A stretch of DNA of 64,000 nucleotides from Streptomyces asiaticus. GTDB lineage: Bacteria; Actinomycetota; Actinomycetes; Streptomycetales; Streptomycetaceae. A program made the translations under genes and the position numbers. The DNA lies in assembly GCF_018138715.1 (NCBI RefSeq), contig NZ_JAGSHX010000001.1, positions 1,054,001 to 1,118,000 of the forward strand, read 5' to 3'. Of the stretch, positions 44,277 through 53,489 are shown piece after piece; the first letter of the stretch is position 1; every line of letters begins with the position of its first letter. The notes below the pieces were generated by a model, which searched no databases, had not been told where the DNA came from, and saw nothing but the letters and a program-made list of their open reading frames with translations.

Positions 44277-45299
44277 TCACGTCGTGCTGAGCAGGCGGTC
44301 GAGCCATCGGGTGCGGGTGGCAATGGTCTCCAGCGAGAGCGTCGTTGTCGGCGCCAGGGCGGCGTAACCGTGGAACCCGCCGGGCCACACGTGTAGTTCT
44401 GCGCTTCCGCCGGCTTGCCAGATGCGACTCGCGTAGCTGACGCTCTCGTCACGGAAGGTTTCGGCCGATCCCACGTCGATGTACGTGGGCGGGAGACCGG
44501 ACAGGTCGACGGCCCGGGCGGGGGCCGCGTAAACCGGCACGTCGTCGCCGCCGCATGCTGCACCGAGCAGCGCAGTCCATCCGGTCTGGTTGCTCGTGCG
44601 GTCCCATACTCCGAGGCCGGCCATCTGGTGACTCGAGACGGAGTCGTTGCGGTCATCGGGCATGGGGCACATCAGTAGCTGCCCGGCGATCACCGGCCCG
44701 TCCTGGTCGCGGGCCATCAGAGTCACTGCCCCAGCGAGTCCACCGCCCGCACTGACTCCGCACACGACAAGTCGGGTGGGATCGAAGCCAAATTGCTCAG
44801 CGTGTTCGACGGTCCACAGCAGGCCGGTGTAGCAGTCTTCGACTGGGGCTGGATGTGGGTGCTCGGGGGCCAGCCGGTACTCGACCGGGACGACGGCGGC
44901 CTGCAGGTGTTCGGCGTAGTCGAGCGCCTCGTCGATACCTACCTGGTTGGTCCCGGCGATCATGCCACCGCCGTGTATCCAATAGATCACGGGAACAGTG
45001 CCGGCCACGGCTGTGGGCCGGCAGATCAACAGCCGCACGTCGGGCGCGTCACGGCGGCCGGGTGCGTAGAGCTCGACCACGTCGAATGTTGCGTTGCGGC
45101 TCAGCTCCTCGGGAGGGAGGCGAACCATGCGCGCCGCGTTGGCGCGCATGGGCGGGATCATTTCCGGGGTGAGCGACGGTACGGCCTGTCCCGCGTTCAC
45201 CAGCTCTGCCAGCGCCGCCGCCAACTCGGGATCGAATGGGGGCGGTGGAGGTGCTGCAAGGTCTGGATCCGTGGGCCGACCTGTAGGGCTGACCGTCAT
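44277..45299 (-). CDS. alpha/beta hydrolase, hormone-sensitive-lipase type esterase
   Basis: 340 residues. HSL motif HGGG in YWIHGGGMIAG, nucleophile Ser in VVCGVSAGGGLAG, Asp in TYIDVGSAETFRDES, His in PGGFHGY. The N-terminal cap is typical of this family. It is divergent from a TetR gene with two operators between them and is the probable target. With the CocE hydrolase it suggests ester breakdown. Confidence 0.92.
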   Translation of the reverse strand: MTVSPTGRPTDPDLAAPPPPPFDPELAAALAELVNAGQAVPSLTPEMIPPMRANAARMVRLPPEELSRNATFDVVELYAPGRRDAPDVRLLICRPTAVAGTVPVIYWIHGGGMIAGTNQVGIDEALDYAEHLQAAVVPVEYRLAPEHPHPAPVEDCYTGLLWTVEHAEQFGFDPTRLVVCGVSAGGGLAGAVTLMARDQDGPVIAGQLLMCPMPDDRNDSVSSHQMAGLGVWDRTSNQTGWTALLGAACGGDDVPVYAAPARAVDLSGLPPTYIDVGSAETFRDESVSYASRIWQAGGSAELHVWPGGFHGYAALAPTTTLSLETIATRTRWLDRLLSTT

Positions 45300-45487
45300 G
45301 ACTCGCCCTCGCTCCGGACCGGGCTGGGAGCGGTGGCTCCCGCCTGTTGGACGTGGACTGGCACGGCGCTCAGATCCTGGAGACGGAGGATGCCCTCCGT
45401 GGCGCGCGGTGCACCTGATGTCACTGCCGTTCTCATGTACACGTGCCTCCCGTGTCCCGTGCCCGGTCCCGTCGACCCACAGACTCC

Positions 45488-45540
45488 TGACGGGACTTTG
45501 TCCCATCACTCTAACATGTGACGGGACTTTATCCCGTGAC
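45488..45540. promoter_or_regulatory. two TetR operators in the esterase/TetR divergent promoter
   Basis: TGACGGGA-CTTTG-TCCCATCA (45488-45508) and GTGACGGGA-CTTTA-TCCCGTGAC (45518-45540). The inner arms ACGGGA/TCCCGT of the second are perfect; each longer arm has one mismatch. Centres are 31 bp apart, three helical turns. Confidence 0.78.
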
Positions 45541-45553
45541 CTATGATGTGACC

Positions 45554-46141
45554 ATGGCGAGATGGGAACCCAACACACCCGACCGGCTGGCGCAGGCCGC
45601 GCTCACGCTATTCACCGAGCGCGGCTACGACGCGACGACGGTCAACGACATCGCCGAGCTGGCGGGACTGACGAAGAGCACTTTCTTCCGGCACTGCAAC
45701 GACAAGCGCCAGGTTCTCTTCCTCGGCCAGGACGACATGACTGCGAGACTTGCGGAGGCTGTCCGAGCGACCCCGCCCGAGATACCGCCGGCTGGCATAC
45801 TTGCGGCCTTGCTCGACGCGGTCGGTGCCTTCTTCCCGCAGGAGTACCGCTCCATCTCGGCGACCCGTGCGACGGTCATCGCCGCGCACGCCGAGTTGCG
45901 TGAACGTGAACTGCTCAAGAGCGCAGATCTCGCGAGCGCCATCGAAAACGCGGCCCGGGAGCAGGGCCGAGGCGAGATAGCCGCTCGATTCTTGGCGGCC
46001 GTCGGACTGCTCGCCCTCAACGCCACCTATCAGCGCTGGATCGCCGACCCCGACGGGCGGAGCTTCAGCGACCACGCGGCCGAGACCCTGGGCGAGGTCA
46101 TCGCGCAGGCAGGCGAACTGCCCGGGGAACGGAAGGCTTGA
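45554..46141 (+). CDS. TetR-family repressor
   Basis: 195 residues. HTH: RLAQAALTLFTERGYDATTV, NDIAELAGLTKSTFFRHCND. C-terminal domain of the kind with EYRSISATRATVIAAHAELR. The ATG at 45554 starts 14 bp beyond the second operator; an earlier in-frame ATG lies inside the operator and is not used. Likely represses itself, the esterase, and perhaps the acyl-CoA ligase downstream. Confidence 0.92.
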   Translation: MARWEPNTPDRLAQAALTLFTERGYDATTVNDIAELAGLTKSTFFRHCNDKRQVLFLGQDDMTARLAEAVRATPPEIPPAGILAALLDAVGAFFPQEYRSISATRATVIAAHAELRERELLKSADLASAIENAAREQGRGEIAARFLAAVGLLALNATYQRWIADPDGRSFSDHAAETLGEVIAQAGELPGERKA

Positions 46142-46342
46142 CGTCACTCTCGCGAGGAGCGGGTGCGTATGGAGGCCGCACTGCCCGCCGTGCGGTCGTA
46201 GCGATCGTTGCAGAAGCAGTTCCGTGGTCCGCCGGTCGCTTCGCCGCATCAGACCCCTGTTTGACAGCGTTCAGTCACGTATCGGAGTCGGCTTCGCGGA
46301 GAAGGAGTAGCCCGCTGGGGCCGCCCCACGGTGAGGAGCATG

Positions 46343-47881
46343 ATGAACATCACTCAGGCGCTGCGCCGAGCGGTGCAGCAGGCTCCGAACCTCCCGGCGA
46401 CCGTCTTCGGCGAACGCAGCCGGACCTGGCGCGAGAGCGTCGACCGCGTGGCGCGGTTCGCGGCAGCTCTTCGTGATCTCGGCGTCGCGGCCGGCGACCG
46501 CGTCGGCGTTCTAGCCCTCAACTCCGACCGCTTCTTCGAGTACCTGTTCGCAGTGCCCTGGGCGGATGCCGTGCTGAATCCCATCAATGTTCGCTGGAGC
46601 GTGCAAGAGATCGCCTTCGCGCTGGACGACTCTGGGACGCAGACTGTACTCGTTGACGACACGTTCGCCGGCCTTGTCCCCGAGCTCCGCGTCGCCTGTC
46701 CCGGCCTGGTGACGATCATTCACTGCGGGGACGACCAACTCCCACAGGGAACGTTGTCCTACGAAGAACTCGTCGCCGCCAATGCGCCGATTCCCGATGC
46801 CCACCGGGCCGGGGACGCGTGGGCCGGGATCTTCTACACCGGTGGAAGCACCGGCCGGGCCAAGGGGGTCATGCTCAGCCACACCAACATCGTCACCTCG
46901 GCACTGGGCTCGATCGCCAGTGGTGTGTTCATGGAGCCCGGCGGGCGCCTGTTGCATGCCGCACCGATGTTCCACCTCGCGGATCTCGCGGCATGGATCG
47001 CGCGCAGCATCCTCGGAGGGACGCACGTCATTCTTCCCTCTTTCGTGCCCGCTACCGCTCTTGCGGCCATCGAGAGGCATCGGGTCACCGAGATGCTGCT
47101 GGTTCCGACACTGGTTCAGGCTCTGGTGGACGAACCGGCAGCCGCCAAGACCGACCTGTCCAGTTTGCGGCACGTGATGTATGGAGGAGGCGCGATCACC
47201 GAGGTCGTGATCGACCGCGCGGCCACTGTCCTGCCGGGATGTGAATTCACCCAGGCGTAGGGGATGACCGAATCGGGGCCGATCGCCACTCTGCTGGGCC
47301 CGGAGGGTCACCGTGATCCGGCTTACCGGCGCTCGGCGGGCCGCGCAGCGCCGCACAGTGAGATCCGCATCGTTGACGCGGACGGCATCGAAGTACCCAC
47401 CGGCACGGTCGGCGAGATCGTGATTCGCGGCGGGCACGTCATGCTCGGCTACTGGGAACGGCCCGAAGAGACGGCAGAGGCCCTGCGCGAGGGCTGGCTG
47501 CACACCGGAGATGGTGGCCGGATCGACGCGGACGGATACCTGTTCATCGCCGACCGGATGAAGGACATGATCAAGACGGGCGGCGAGAACGTCTACTCCA
47601 TAGAAGTGGAGAACGCGCTGGCCAGTCATCCCGCTGTCGCGAACTGCGCGGTGATCGGCGTCCCGGACCGCACTTGGGGTGAGCGCGTGCACGCCGTCGT
47701 CGTCCTTGTGCCTGGCGTTCAGGCCAGCGAGGAGGAGTTGCGGGAACACGTGAAGAAGTCAATATCGGGATACAAGGCTCCGCGCAGCATCGAGTTCGTC
47801 GATGCTCTTCCGACGTCGGGCGCGGGAAAGGTGCTGAAGCGCGAATTGCGTGCCGCGCACCGGGACGCGCTCAGTAACTAG
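46343..47881 (+). pseudogene. AMP-dependent acyl-CoA ligase with in-frame TAG
   Basis: 512 codons of an ANL-superfamily ligase that would activate a carboxylic acid to its CoA ester. P-loop GIFYTGGSTGRAKGVMLSH; motif A5 reads CEFTQA-TAG-GMTESGP, where the family has Tyr (YGMTE), so TAC has become TAG at 47258-47260. Then come GWLHTGDGGRIDADGYLFIA, DRMKDMIKTGGENVYSIEVE and the Lys in TSGAGKVLKRELR. All other parts are intact, so the lesion looks recent. The ATG is the second of two adjacent ones, better spaced from GAGGAG. Confidence 0.85.
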
Positions 47882-48195
47882 GTGCACCCGTGGGCCGGCA
47901 TGCGGTGAGCGGGCGGGTGCAGATGGTCCGGACTGCTGCCGCGACGGCCGGGTTGCGGCGCGGGTGGGGTGTGCGGGCGGTGTCATGAGCCACGGACAGG
48001 GCGGCGTGGACCCGGATGCGGGCGGCGACCGGGTTGAGGTCGGGCTGCTTGAGCAGGAGCAGGTGGGTCCATTCGCTGATGTAGTCGTGCTGAGCGCGGC
48101 GGGCGGTATGGCGCTCGGCTTCGGGGAGGTGGTGCATGTCCGTGATGAGGAGGCCGAAGATCTCAGGGTGCGTGTGGCTGCGGGTGACGTGGGAA
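47871..48195 (-). pseudogene. C-terminal fragment of a TetR-family regulator
   Basis: About 100 residues: HPEIFGLLITDMHHLPEAER, HTARRAQHDYISEWTHLLLL, ARIRVHAALSVAHDTARTPH, LRRNP-like HPRRNPAVAAAVRTICTR. This matches the ligand domain of TetR proteins; the DNA-binding part is gone. The left end overlaps the ligase stop; the right end meets the IS fragment at about 48200, which probably cut it. Confidence 0.6.
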
Positions 48196-48212
48196 TCTGC
48201 ACGCCGTCCGTC

Positions 48213-49173
48213 TGGGGCCGGCCGACGACGTCGCCGAGGTCACCGCGACTCAGGTCCGCCGGGTGGTCACGGACCTGATCGAGATGGGTCGGTGGCACTT
48301 CGGTGACCGCGACATTCTGGTCGTCTTCGACGCCGGCTACGACGCCCCGCGCATGGTCCACCTCCTGCGCGGGCTGCCGGTGGAGGTCCTCGGGCGGATG
48401 CGCTCGGACTGGTGATGCGCAAGCCAGTCCCGGTGCCGTGGATTTCATCCCCGCAGGGCGGGCGCCCGCCCAAGCACGGCAAGGAGTTCCGCTTCGCCAA
48501 GCCGGAGACCTGGGGCGAGCCGGACGCGGCGACGACGCAGGTCACCGACCCTTACGGGACCGCACAGGCCATGGCCTGGGACAGGATCCACCCGCGGCTC
48601 ACCACTCGCTCGGCCTGGATCGACCATGACGGCGAACTCCCTGTTGTCGAAGGCACATTGATCCGCCTCCAGGTCCACCACCTGCCAGGCGGTGGAGATC
48701 CACTGCCGGTCTGGCTGTGGTCCTCCAAAACCGGCATGACCGGCACCGACGTCGACCTTCGCTGGCAGGCCTTCCTGAGGAGATTCGACCTGGAGCACAC
48801 ATTCCGGCTCATGAAGCAGACCCTCGGCTGGAACCGTCCGAAGATCCGTGCCCCCGAGGGCGGCGAACGCTGGACATGGCTCGTCATCGCCGCCCACGCC
48901 CAACTCCAGCTTCTCCGCCAGGCCGCTGCCGACCTCCGCCGCCCCTGGGAGAGGCCGGCCGAGCCCGGCCGACTCACCCCGGCCCGCGTCCGCCGGGGGT
49001 TCCGGAACCTCCGCCCCCATCTCGCCTGTCCGGCCCGTGCACCCAAACCCTCACGACCAGGTCCCGGACGGCTTCCCGGCTCGAAGAACCGACGACCCGC
49101 CACCCGCTACGACGTGGGCAAAACCGTGAAACGGCCCGAGAGCATCACCGAACGAAACCTACTCAGACCATAA
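48213..49173 (+). mobile_element. Streptomyces-type DDE transposase, N-terminally truncated, frameshifted
   Basis: Reads DLIEMGRWHFGDRDILVVFD, AGYDAPRMVHLLRGLPVEVL, then a one-base shift near 48413, then KPVPVPWISSPQGGRPPKHG, EFRFAKPETWGEPDAATTQV, LPVWLWSSKTGMTGTDVDLR, FRRFDLEHTFRLMKQTLGW-type core and ATRYDVGKTVKRPESITERN. This IS4-like transposase is common in Streptomyces. The N-terminal domain is absent. Inactive as read. Confidence 0.8.
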
Positions 49174-49308
49174 AAGACAAGGTAAGAGCCTGTTTCTGAA
49201 CCCCGTATCGGCAGGTCAAAAGGCTGAGCGGTGGAGACAGGGCGGCATCGTGAATGGCTTCGGGGGCCCGAGGTCGTTCCCTATTGGTGCAACGTGGAAA
49301 GTGAACGC

Positions 49309-50217
49309 TCAAACAGTTGCGGGCTGACAGAGGAGGCCTGTACCGCACCAGTTCTGCTGGTTGAGATGGTCGAGCATGGCCGTCTCTGCCGAACCCGGAT
49401 TGCGCCGCACGCCGACGAGGACGGGCTCGGTCAGGGAGGGCAGTAGCGGGCAGGCCAGTTCTTCGAAGCCTTCGGGGATGGCCGAGGCCGGGACCACAGT
49501 GACGCCCAAGCCCTGCGCCACGAGCCGCACCGCAGTGGAGATCTGTGACGCTCGGGCCACCGTGTGCGGGCTGAGGCCCGCGTCGGCGAGCAGGCGGGCG
49601 AGGTAGTCGTCGAGCAGGCTGGCGCGCCGGAACCGGATCCACCCCTCTGATGCCAGGTCTTCCAGGCGCGTGGCGGCGCCGTCCGAGAGAAGCGGGTGCC
49701 CCTTCGGCAAGACGGCGACGCAGGCTTCCTCGCCCAGAGGGTGAATGTCGAAGGTGCACCCGGCGGGGATGCGGTGCACGAGGACCATGTCGAGGGTTCC
49801 CTGGCGGACCAGTCGTTCCATGTCCGCGGGATCGGGCTCCTCGTGGAGAGTCACCTGCAGCTTCGGGTGGCGATTGCGCAGTTGCCCCAATGCCTGGGGC
49901 AGCTGGCGTGCTCCCAGGCCCATGGGGACAGCGATGATGAGTTCGCCTGCCAGTTCCCCGTTGGCGGCGCGGGCGGCCGTGATGGCACGCCGGGATGCGG
50001 TCGTCGCGATCTTCGCCTCTGCGAGGAAAGCCCGCCCTGCCACCGTCACCCCGCTCGGGGTGCGGGTGAACAGTTGCGCCCCGAGGCACTTCTCCAAGGC
50101 GCCGATCTGCTGCGACAGAGAGGGCTGAGTGACCCGCAGACGTTCTGCTGCCGCTGTCATGGAGCCCTCGTCGGCGACGGCCAGGGCGTATTCGTACTGG
50201 CGCAGGTTCATTCGCAT
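49309..50217 (-). CDS. LysR-family transcriptional regulator
   Basis: 302 residues (300 if the second ATG is used). HTH: LRQYEYALAVADEGSMTAAA, ERLRVTQPSLSQQIGALEKC. Effector domain: GELIIAVPMGLGARQLPQAL, DMVLVHRIPAGCTFDIHPLG, LVAQGLGVTVVPASAI. It is divergent from the SDR gene at 50452 with a 234-bp gap and is its probable regulator. Confidence 0.93.
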   Translation of the reverse strand: MRMNLRQYEYALAVADEGSMTAAAERLRVTQPSLSQQIGALEKCLGAQLFTRTPSGVTVAGRAFLAEAKIATTASRRAITAARAANGELAGELIIAVPMGLGARQLPQALGQLRNRHPKLQVTLHEEPDPADMERLVRQGTLDMVLVHRIPAGCTFDIHPLGEEACVAVLPKGHPLLSDGAATRLEDLASEGWIRFRRASLLDDYLARLLADAGLSPHTVARASQISTAVRLVAQGLGVTVVPASAIPEGFEELACPLLPSLTEPVLVGVRRNPGSAETAMLDHLNQQNWCGTGLLCQPATV

Positions 50218-50451
50218 CCAACCTTCGAGGCGACATAGGAGCTGTCAATGCAGAGTATGCGTTGCCACTATTTGCCTCTATGTCAGGCCGGTCCTACCGT
50301 GGTGCACGCCCAGCACAGCCACCAGGGCCGGAAAGCTGCGGGACGGCAGCCGCATTCTGCAGGCACGCAAGTCCTGCGACGCCGACTGTCAAAAGCAGGT
50401 TGAGGCAAAGCAATGTGTCCGGTGCTCACAGTCTCGACTCAAGGAGAAAGC

Positions 50452-51041
50452 ATGCGTCTCGCGAATAAGGTAGCCCTCGTCACTGGCGGAGGCACGGGCC
50501 TTGGTCTGGCGATTGCCCAGAGATTCGGAAGTAAAGGCGCCCACGTCTACATCACGGGGCGACGGAAGGAGGCACTCGAAGCCGCGAAGGCTTCCATTGA
50601 GGGACCGGCGGTCACCGCGGACGCCACAGTGTCGGGCGATCTCGACAATTTGGTCGAGGCCATCCGTCAGGAGAACGGGCACCTCGATGTGATCGTCGCG
50701 AACGCTGGAGCATTGAGCGGGTGAACTTCGGGGACGTGACCGAGGAACACTTCGACCACACATTCGACCTCAATGCCCGCGGCACACTGTTCACCGTCCA
50801 GAAGGCGCTGCCGATTCTACGAACGGGCGGCTCGATCGTTTTGTTGGGCTCGATCATGGCATTCAAGGGGGATCCCGGGGCAGGGGCTTACAGCGCGGCG
50901 AAGGCCGCCGTGCGCTCCTGCGCGCGCACGTGGGCGGCAGAGTTCGGCGACCGGGGTCTTCGGTTCAACGTGCTGAGCCCGGGGCCGATCGACACGCCCA
51001 TCATCTATAGCCCGCTTCGGCCGGAGCAGAACTGGACATGA
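50452..51041 (+). pseudogene. SDR oxidoreductase, frameshifted and C-terminally cut
   Basis: AAGGAGAAAGC before the ATG. KVALVTGGGTGLGLAIAQRF, VIVANAGAL, then a one-base loss near 50714 moves the rest into another frame: VNFGDVTEEHFDHTFDLNAR, Ser in VLLGSIMAF, Tyr/Lys in GAYSAAKAAVR, FNVLSPGPIDTPII. It ends LRPEQNWT; the usual last 55 residues (cofactor region and VDGG motif) are missing. Two lesions, so not functional as read. Confidence 0.8.
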
Positions 51042-51095
51042 GCTTGTCCTACGGTTTTGGCGCGGGGTTACTCCGCTCATTCGTAGGATCGGTGA

Positions 51096-51306
51096 GTTCG
51101 AGAACTCCGGGTACGGCCGAGTAATTGGTACGTAGCGGACGAGGCCGCCCGCGACGTCACCGAGCGGCTCATCCGCGACGTCGGCGACGACCCGGTGCGC
51201 GTCGGGGATCTCTCGCGAGCCCGCGACTTCGAAAACGCGGTCTGGATGCTCATGCGAGTCCAGCCGGCCGGCTGCGGTACCGGTTCGCCGTTCCCGGCGA
51301 ACTCTG
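51096..51306 (+). pseudogene. C-terminal scrap of an F420-dependent NADP reductase-like protein
   Basis: Reads WYVADEAARDVTERLIRDVG, DDPVRVGDLSRARDFENAVW, MLMRVQPAG. The pattern ARxVTxRLIRDxGxDPVxxGxLxxAR is the end of the coenzyme F420:NADP oxidoreductase/NADP-binding family. No N-terminal Rossmann part is present. A leftover between two SDR genes. Confidence 0.5.
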
Positions 51307-51446
51307 ATCGAACCGGCCGGCCTGTCCCCGATTCATGCCGGGTCTGTATATCGCCGATGATTCGGCAGTGAATCCGCCAGTAGTTACAACGTGCGCCAGA
51401 TCTCGGCGCGCGCCGTCAGACATCTTTTCTTTTCGAGGGGCACACA

Positions 51447-52193
51447 ATGGATTTCGAGGGCAAGAGCGTTCTGATTACGGGTGCGGGGTCGCGAGGAGGT
51501 ATCGGCGCCGCGACGGCGCACGCGTTCGCACGCGATGGAGCGTCGGTGGTGATCACCGGCCGCAACACTGAGCGCGGGGCCGAGGTGGTAGACGACATCA
51601 CCGCCGGCGGAGGAAAGGCCCGGTTCATCCTCGCTGATCTGAGTGATCTCACCGACGTCGAGCGGTTGGCCGAGGAGGCGGGTGAAATCGACGTGCTGGT
51701 CAACAACGCAGCAAGCTACAGGGCCAGCATCAAGCCGACCCTCGACCAGGACCTCGAAGCGAACGCGGAGTCATGGGACACCAACGTGCGCGCCACCTTC
51801 GTCCTCAGCACACGACTCGTCCGGGGGATGATCGAGCGGGGCGGCGGCAGCATCGTCAACATCAGCAGTATCGCCGCCGCGATCGCCATGCCGCACATGG
51901 CGACGTATGGGGCGCAGAAGGCGGCCGTCGAATCCTTCACCCGCAGTTGGGCCGCGGAGTGGGGCCGGTACGGCATACGCGTCAACACGGTGGCTCCTGG
52001 GAACGTGAACAGCGACAACGTGGTGGACTTCATCGGCGCCGACCAGTTCACGACCTGGTCCGAGGTCAACCCGCTCAAGCGCAACGCCACGCCCGAGGAA
52101 CTCGCCGAGGTCATCGCGTTCGTGGCGAGCGAGCGCGCGAGCTTCGTCACCGGCCAGGTGATCGTGGCCGACGGTGGTCGCCTCGCCGTCTGA
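51447..52193 (+). CDS. SDR-family oxidoreductase
   Basis: 248 residues, intact. KSVLITGAGSRGGIGAATAH, VLVNNAASY, Ser in IVNISSIAA, Tyr/Lys in MATYGAQKAAVES, and FVTGQVIVADGGRLAV at the end. A GAGGGG site lies before the ATG. A strong terminator follows. The third SDR in this part of the window and the only undamaged one of the 50.4-52.2 kb group. Confidence 0.92.
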   Translation: MDFEGKSVLITGAGSRGGIGAATAHAFARDGASVVITGRNTERGAEVVDDITAGGGKARFILADLSDLTDVERLAEEAGEIDVLVNNAASYRASIKPTLDQDLEANAESWDTNVRATFVLSTRLVRGMIERGGGSIVNISSIAAAIAMPHMATYGAQKAAVESFTRSWAAEWGRYGIRVNTVAPGNVNSDNVVDFIGADQFTTWSEVNPLKRNATPEELAEVIAFVASERASFVTGQVIVADGGRLAV

Positions 52194-52221
52194 GCGACGC
52201 GGCGACCCTGCCATTTGCGAA

Positions 52222-52257
52222 GGTCTCCGGCCGCCCGTCCGTGTGCGGCCGGAGACC
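52222..52257 (+). terminator. terminator hairpin after the SDR gene
   Basis: GGTCTCCGGCCGC and its exact complement GCGGCCGGAGACC flank a 10-base loop, 29 bp after the stop codon. Confidence 0.75.
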
Positions 52258-52431
52258 GAACCGGGTCACGACGCTGACCACCAGCCGGGCCGGCCGACGA
52301 CGCACCCGCCTCAGAAACCGCCTTTGAGCCTGGGGGCACGTCGCAATAGGCTCAGAAGCTGTTGATGCCCCTTTCCGCGAGTCAGGCCGCCGCTCGAAGC
52401 GGCACCAGATCATCCTCACAGACGGTCTCTA

Positions 52432-52625
52432 TGGACCGTTCCGCCCCCGCAGGTAACACGACGCACACCGGTCAGGCATCGCTCTCGGGGCTCTCCCACG
52501 GGTTCATGACGGCTGGCGCCATCGCTACAGCGACGGCGCTCTTGATCACCCTCACCCTGGCTCGCGAACGGAGCACACCGTCACGCCGCACGGGCCGTGG
52601 AGGAGGCCGCAGGAGCACACTGTGA
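52432..52625 (+). pseudogene. C-terminal scrap of an MFS transporter
   Basis: SLSGLSHGFMTAGAIATATA then LLITLTLARERSTPSRR looks like the last helix and tail of a DHA2-type exporter (LSHGFxxA). No other helices remain. The surrounding stretch 52258-52900 shows nothing else. Confidence 0.4.
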
Positions 52626-52924
52626 CTCCGCGCACGCATCGAGGGAAGCACCTTCGCCTGCGATCAGAGACCGGCCGCTCGCTATCGGCCAGGGGCCGTC
52701 CGGACCCAGGCGTCACATGACCCACGCGGCTGGTGAGCGTCGCCAGTGACGGCACTCAGGCCACCGGCGAGTCCCTTGAGCCGGTGATCAGCGCGGACGG
52801 GTCGCGGATCGGCTTTCGCACCAGGAAAGGCCTCGGCCACGACGCGCCGACCACCTCGCTGGCGCGCAGATTGCGGCGGCGGGGCCGGGCAGCCCGGGCC
52901 CGCCGCGGCGTCGATGCCCGGCCG

Positions 52925-53215
52925 TGCAAGCAGTCGCTGTTGCTCGGGATGCAGATCCGGGTACCGGGTGCACTGCAGGTACAGCCACTCACCCAGGCTG
53001 ATGCTGGTACCGGGAAATCTTCCCCGCGCATCCAGCAGCCCGTGTTCTTGAACGTGGCGTCTTGCCTGGTGGTAGGTGCGCTGCCACAGGGTCGGCCATG
53101 GCGTGTTCCACCACGGATCCAGCGCACGCAGCGCGGCACCGCGCCGGACCGGCATGTCGAGACCGTGCATGCGCTGGTTGGACATCCACTGTCCCAGTGA
53201 GGTTCCCCCGTTGTA
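52925..53215 (-). pseudogene. helicase-associated (HA) repeat fragment
   Basis: Two HA-type repeats: YNGGTSLGQWMSNQRMHGLD, ALDPWWNTPWPTLWQRTYHQ, GRFPGTSISLGEWLYLQCTR, YPDLHPEQQRLLA. Such repeats form the C-terminal part of superfamily II helicases in Streptomyces. The helicase core is absent and the frame on either side is broken. Confidence 0.6.
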
Positions 53216-53249
53216 CGGGGGTGGCCGACGTGCTCGCCGGGTTCGGACA

Positions 53250-53411
53250 GTGGAGGCGGACATCGCAGTCTGGAATCCCGCGCGCGAGCAGCGCCGGCCG
53301 GACCCGGCCGTGGGGGCTGCTTACGACCGGCTGTACGGCCTGTACCGGGACCTGTATCCGGCGACACGGACAACGGCCCACGCCCTGGCCCGACTTCAGC
53401 GCGAGGGCTGA
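53250..53411 (+). pseudogene. C-terminal end of an FGGY-family carbohydrate kinase
   Basis: WNPAREQRRPDPAVGAAYDR then LYGLYRDLYPATRTTAHALA is the usual tail of ribulokinase/xylulokinase-type proteins (RPDPAxxAAYDxLYxLY). It ends with a proper TGA. Overlaps the region of the HA fragment by no more than junction bases. It may once have belonged with the sugar-acid locus to the right. Confidence 0.5.
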
Positions 53412-53434
53412 CATCGTCCGGCCACGCACGACGC

Positions 53435-53464
53435 GGCGGGTGCACGATCGCTCGTGCACCCGCC
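53435..53464. terminator. perfect 13-bp hairpin
   Basis: GGCGGGTGCACGA and TCGTGCACCCGCC around TCGC. It lies 26 bp beyond the stop of the aldolase gene (minus strand) and after the kinase scrap (plus strand), so it can terminate from either side. Confidence 0.75.
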
Positions 53465-53489
53465 GCTCGCCGTGGCTCCTCGCCGGAAC

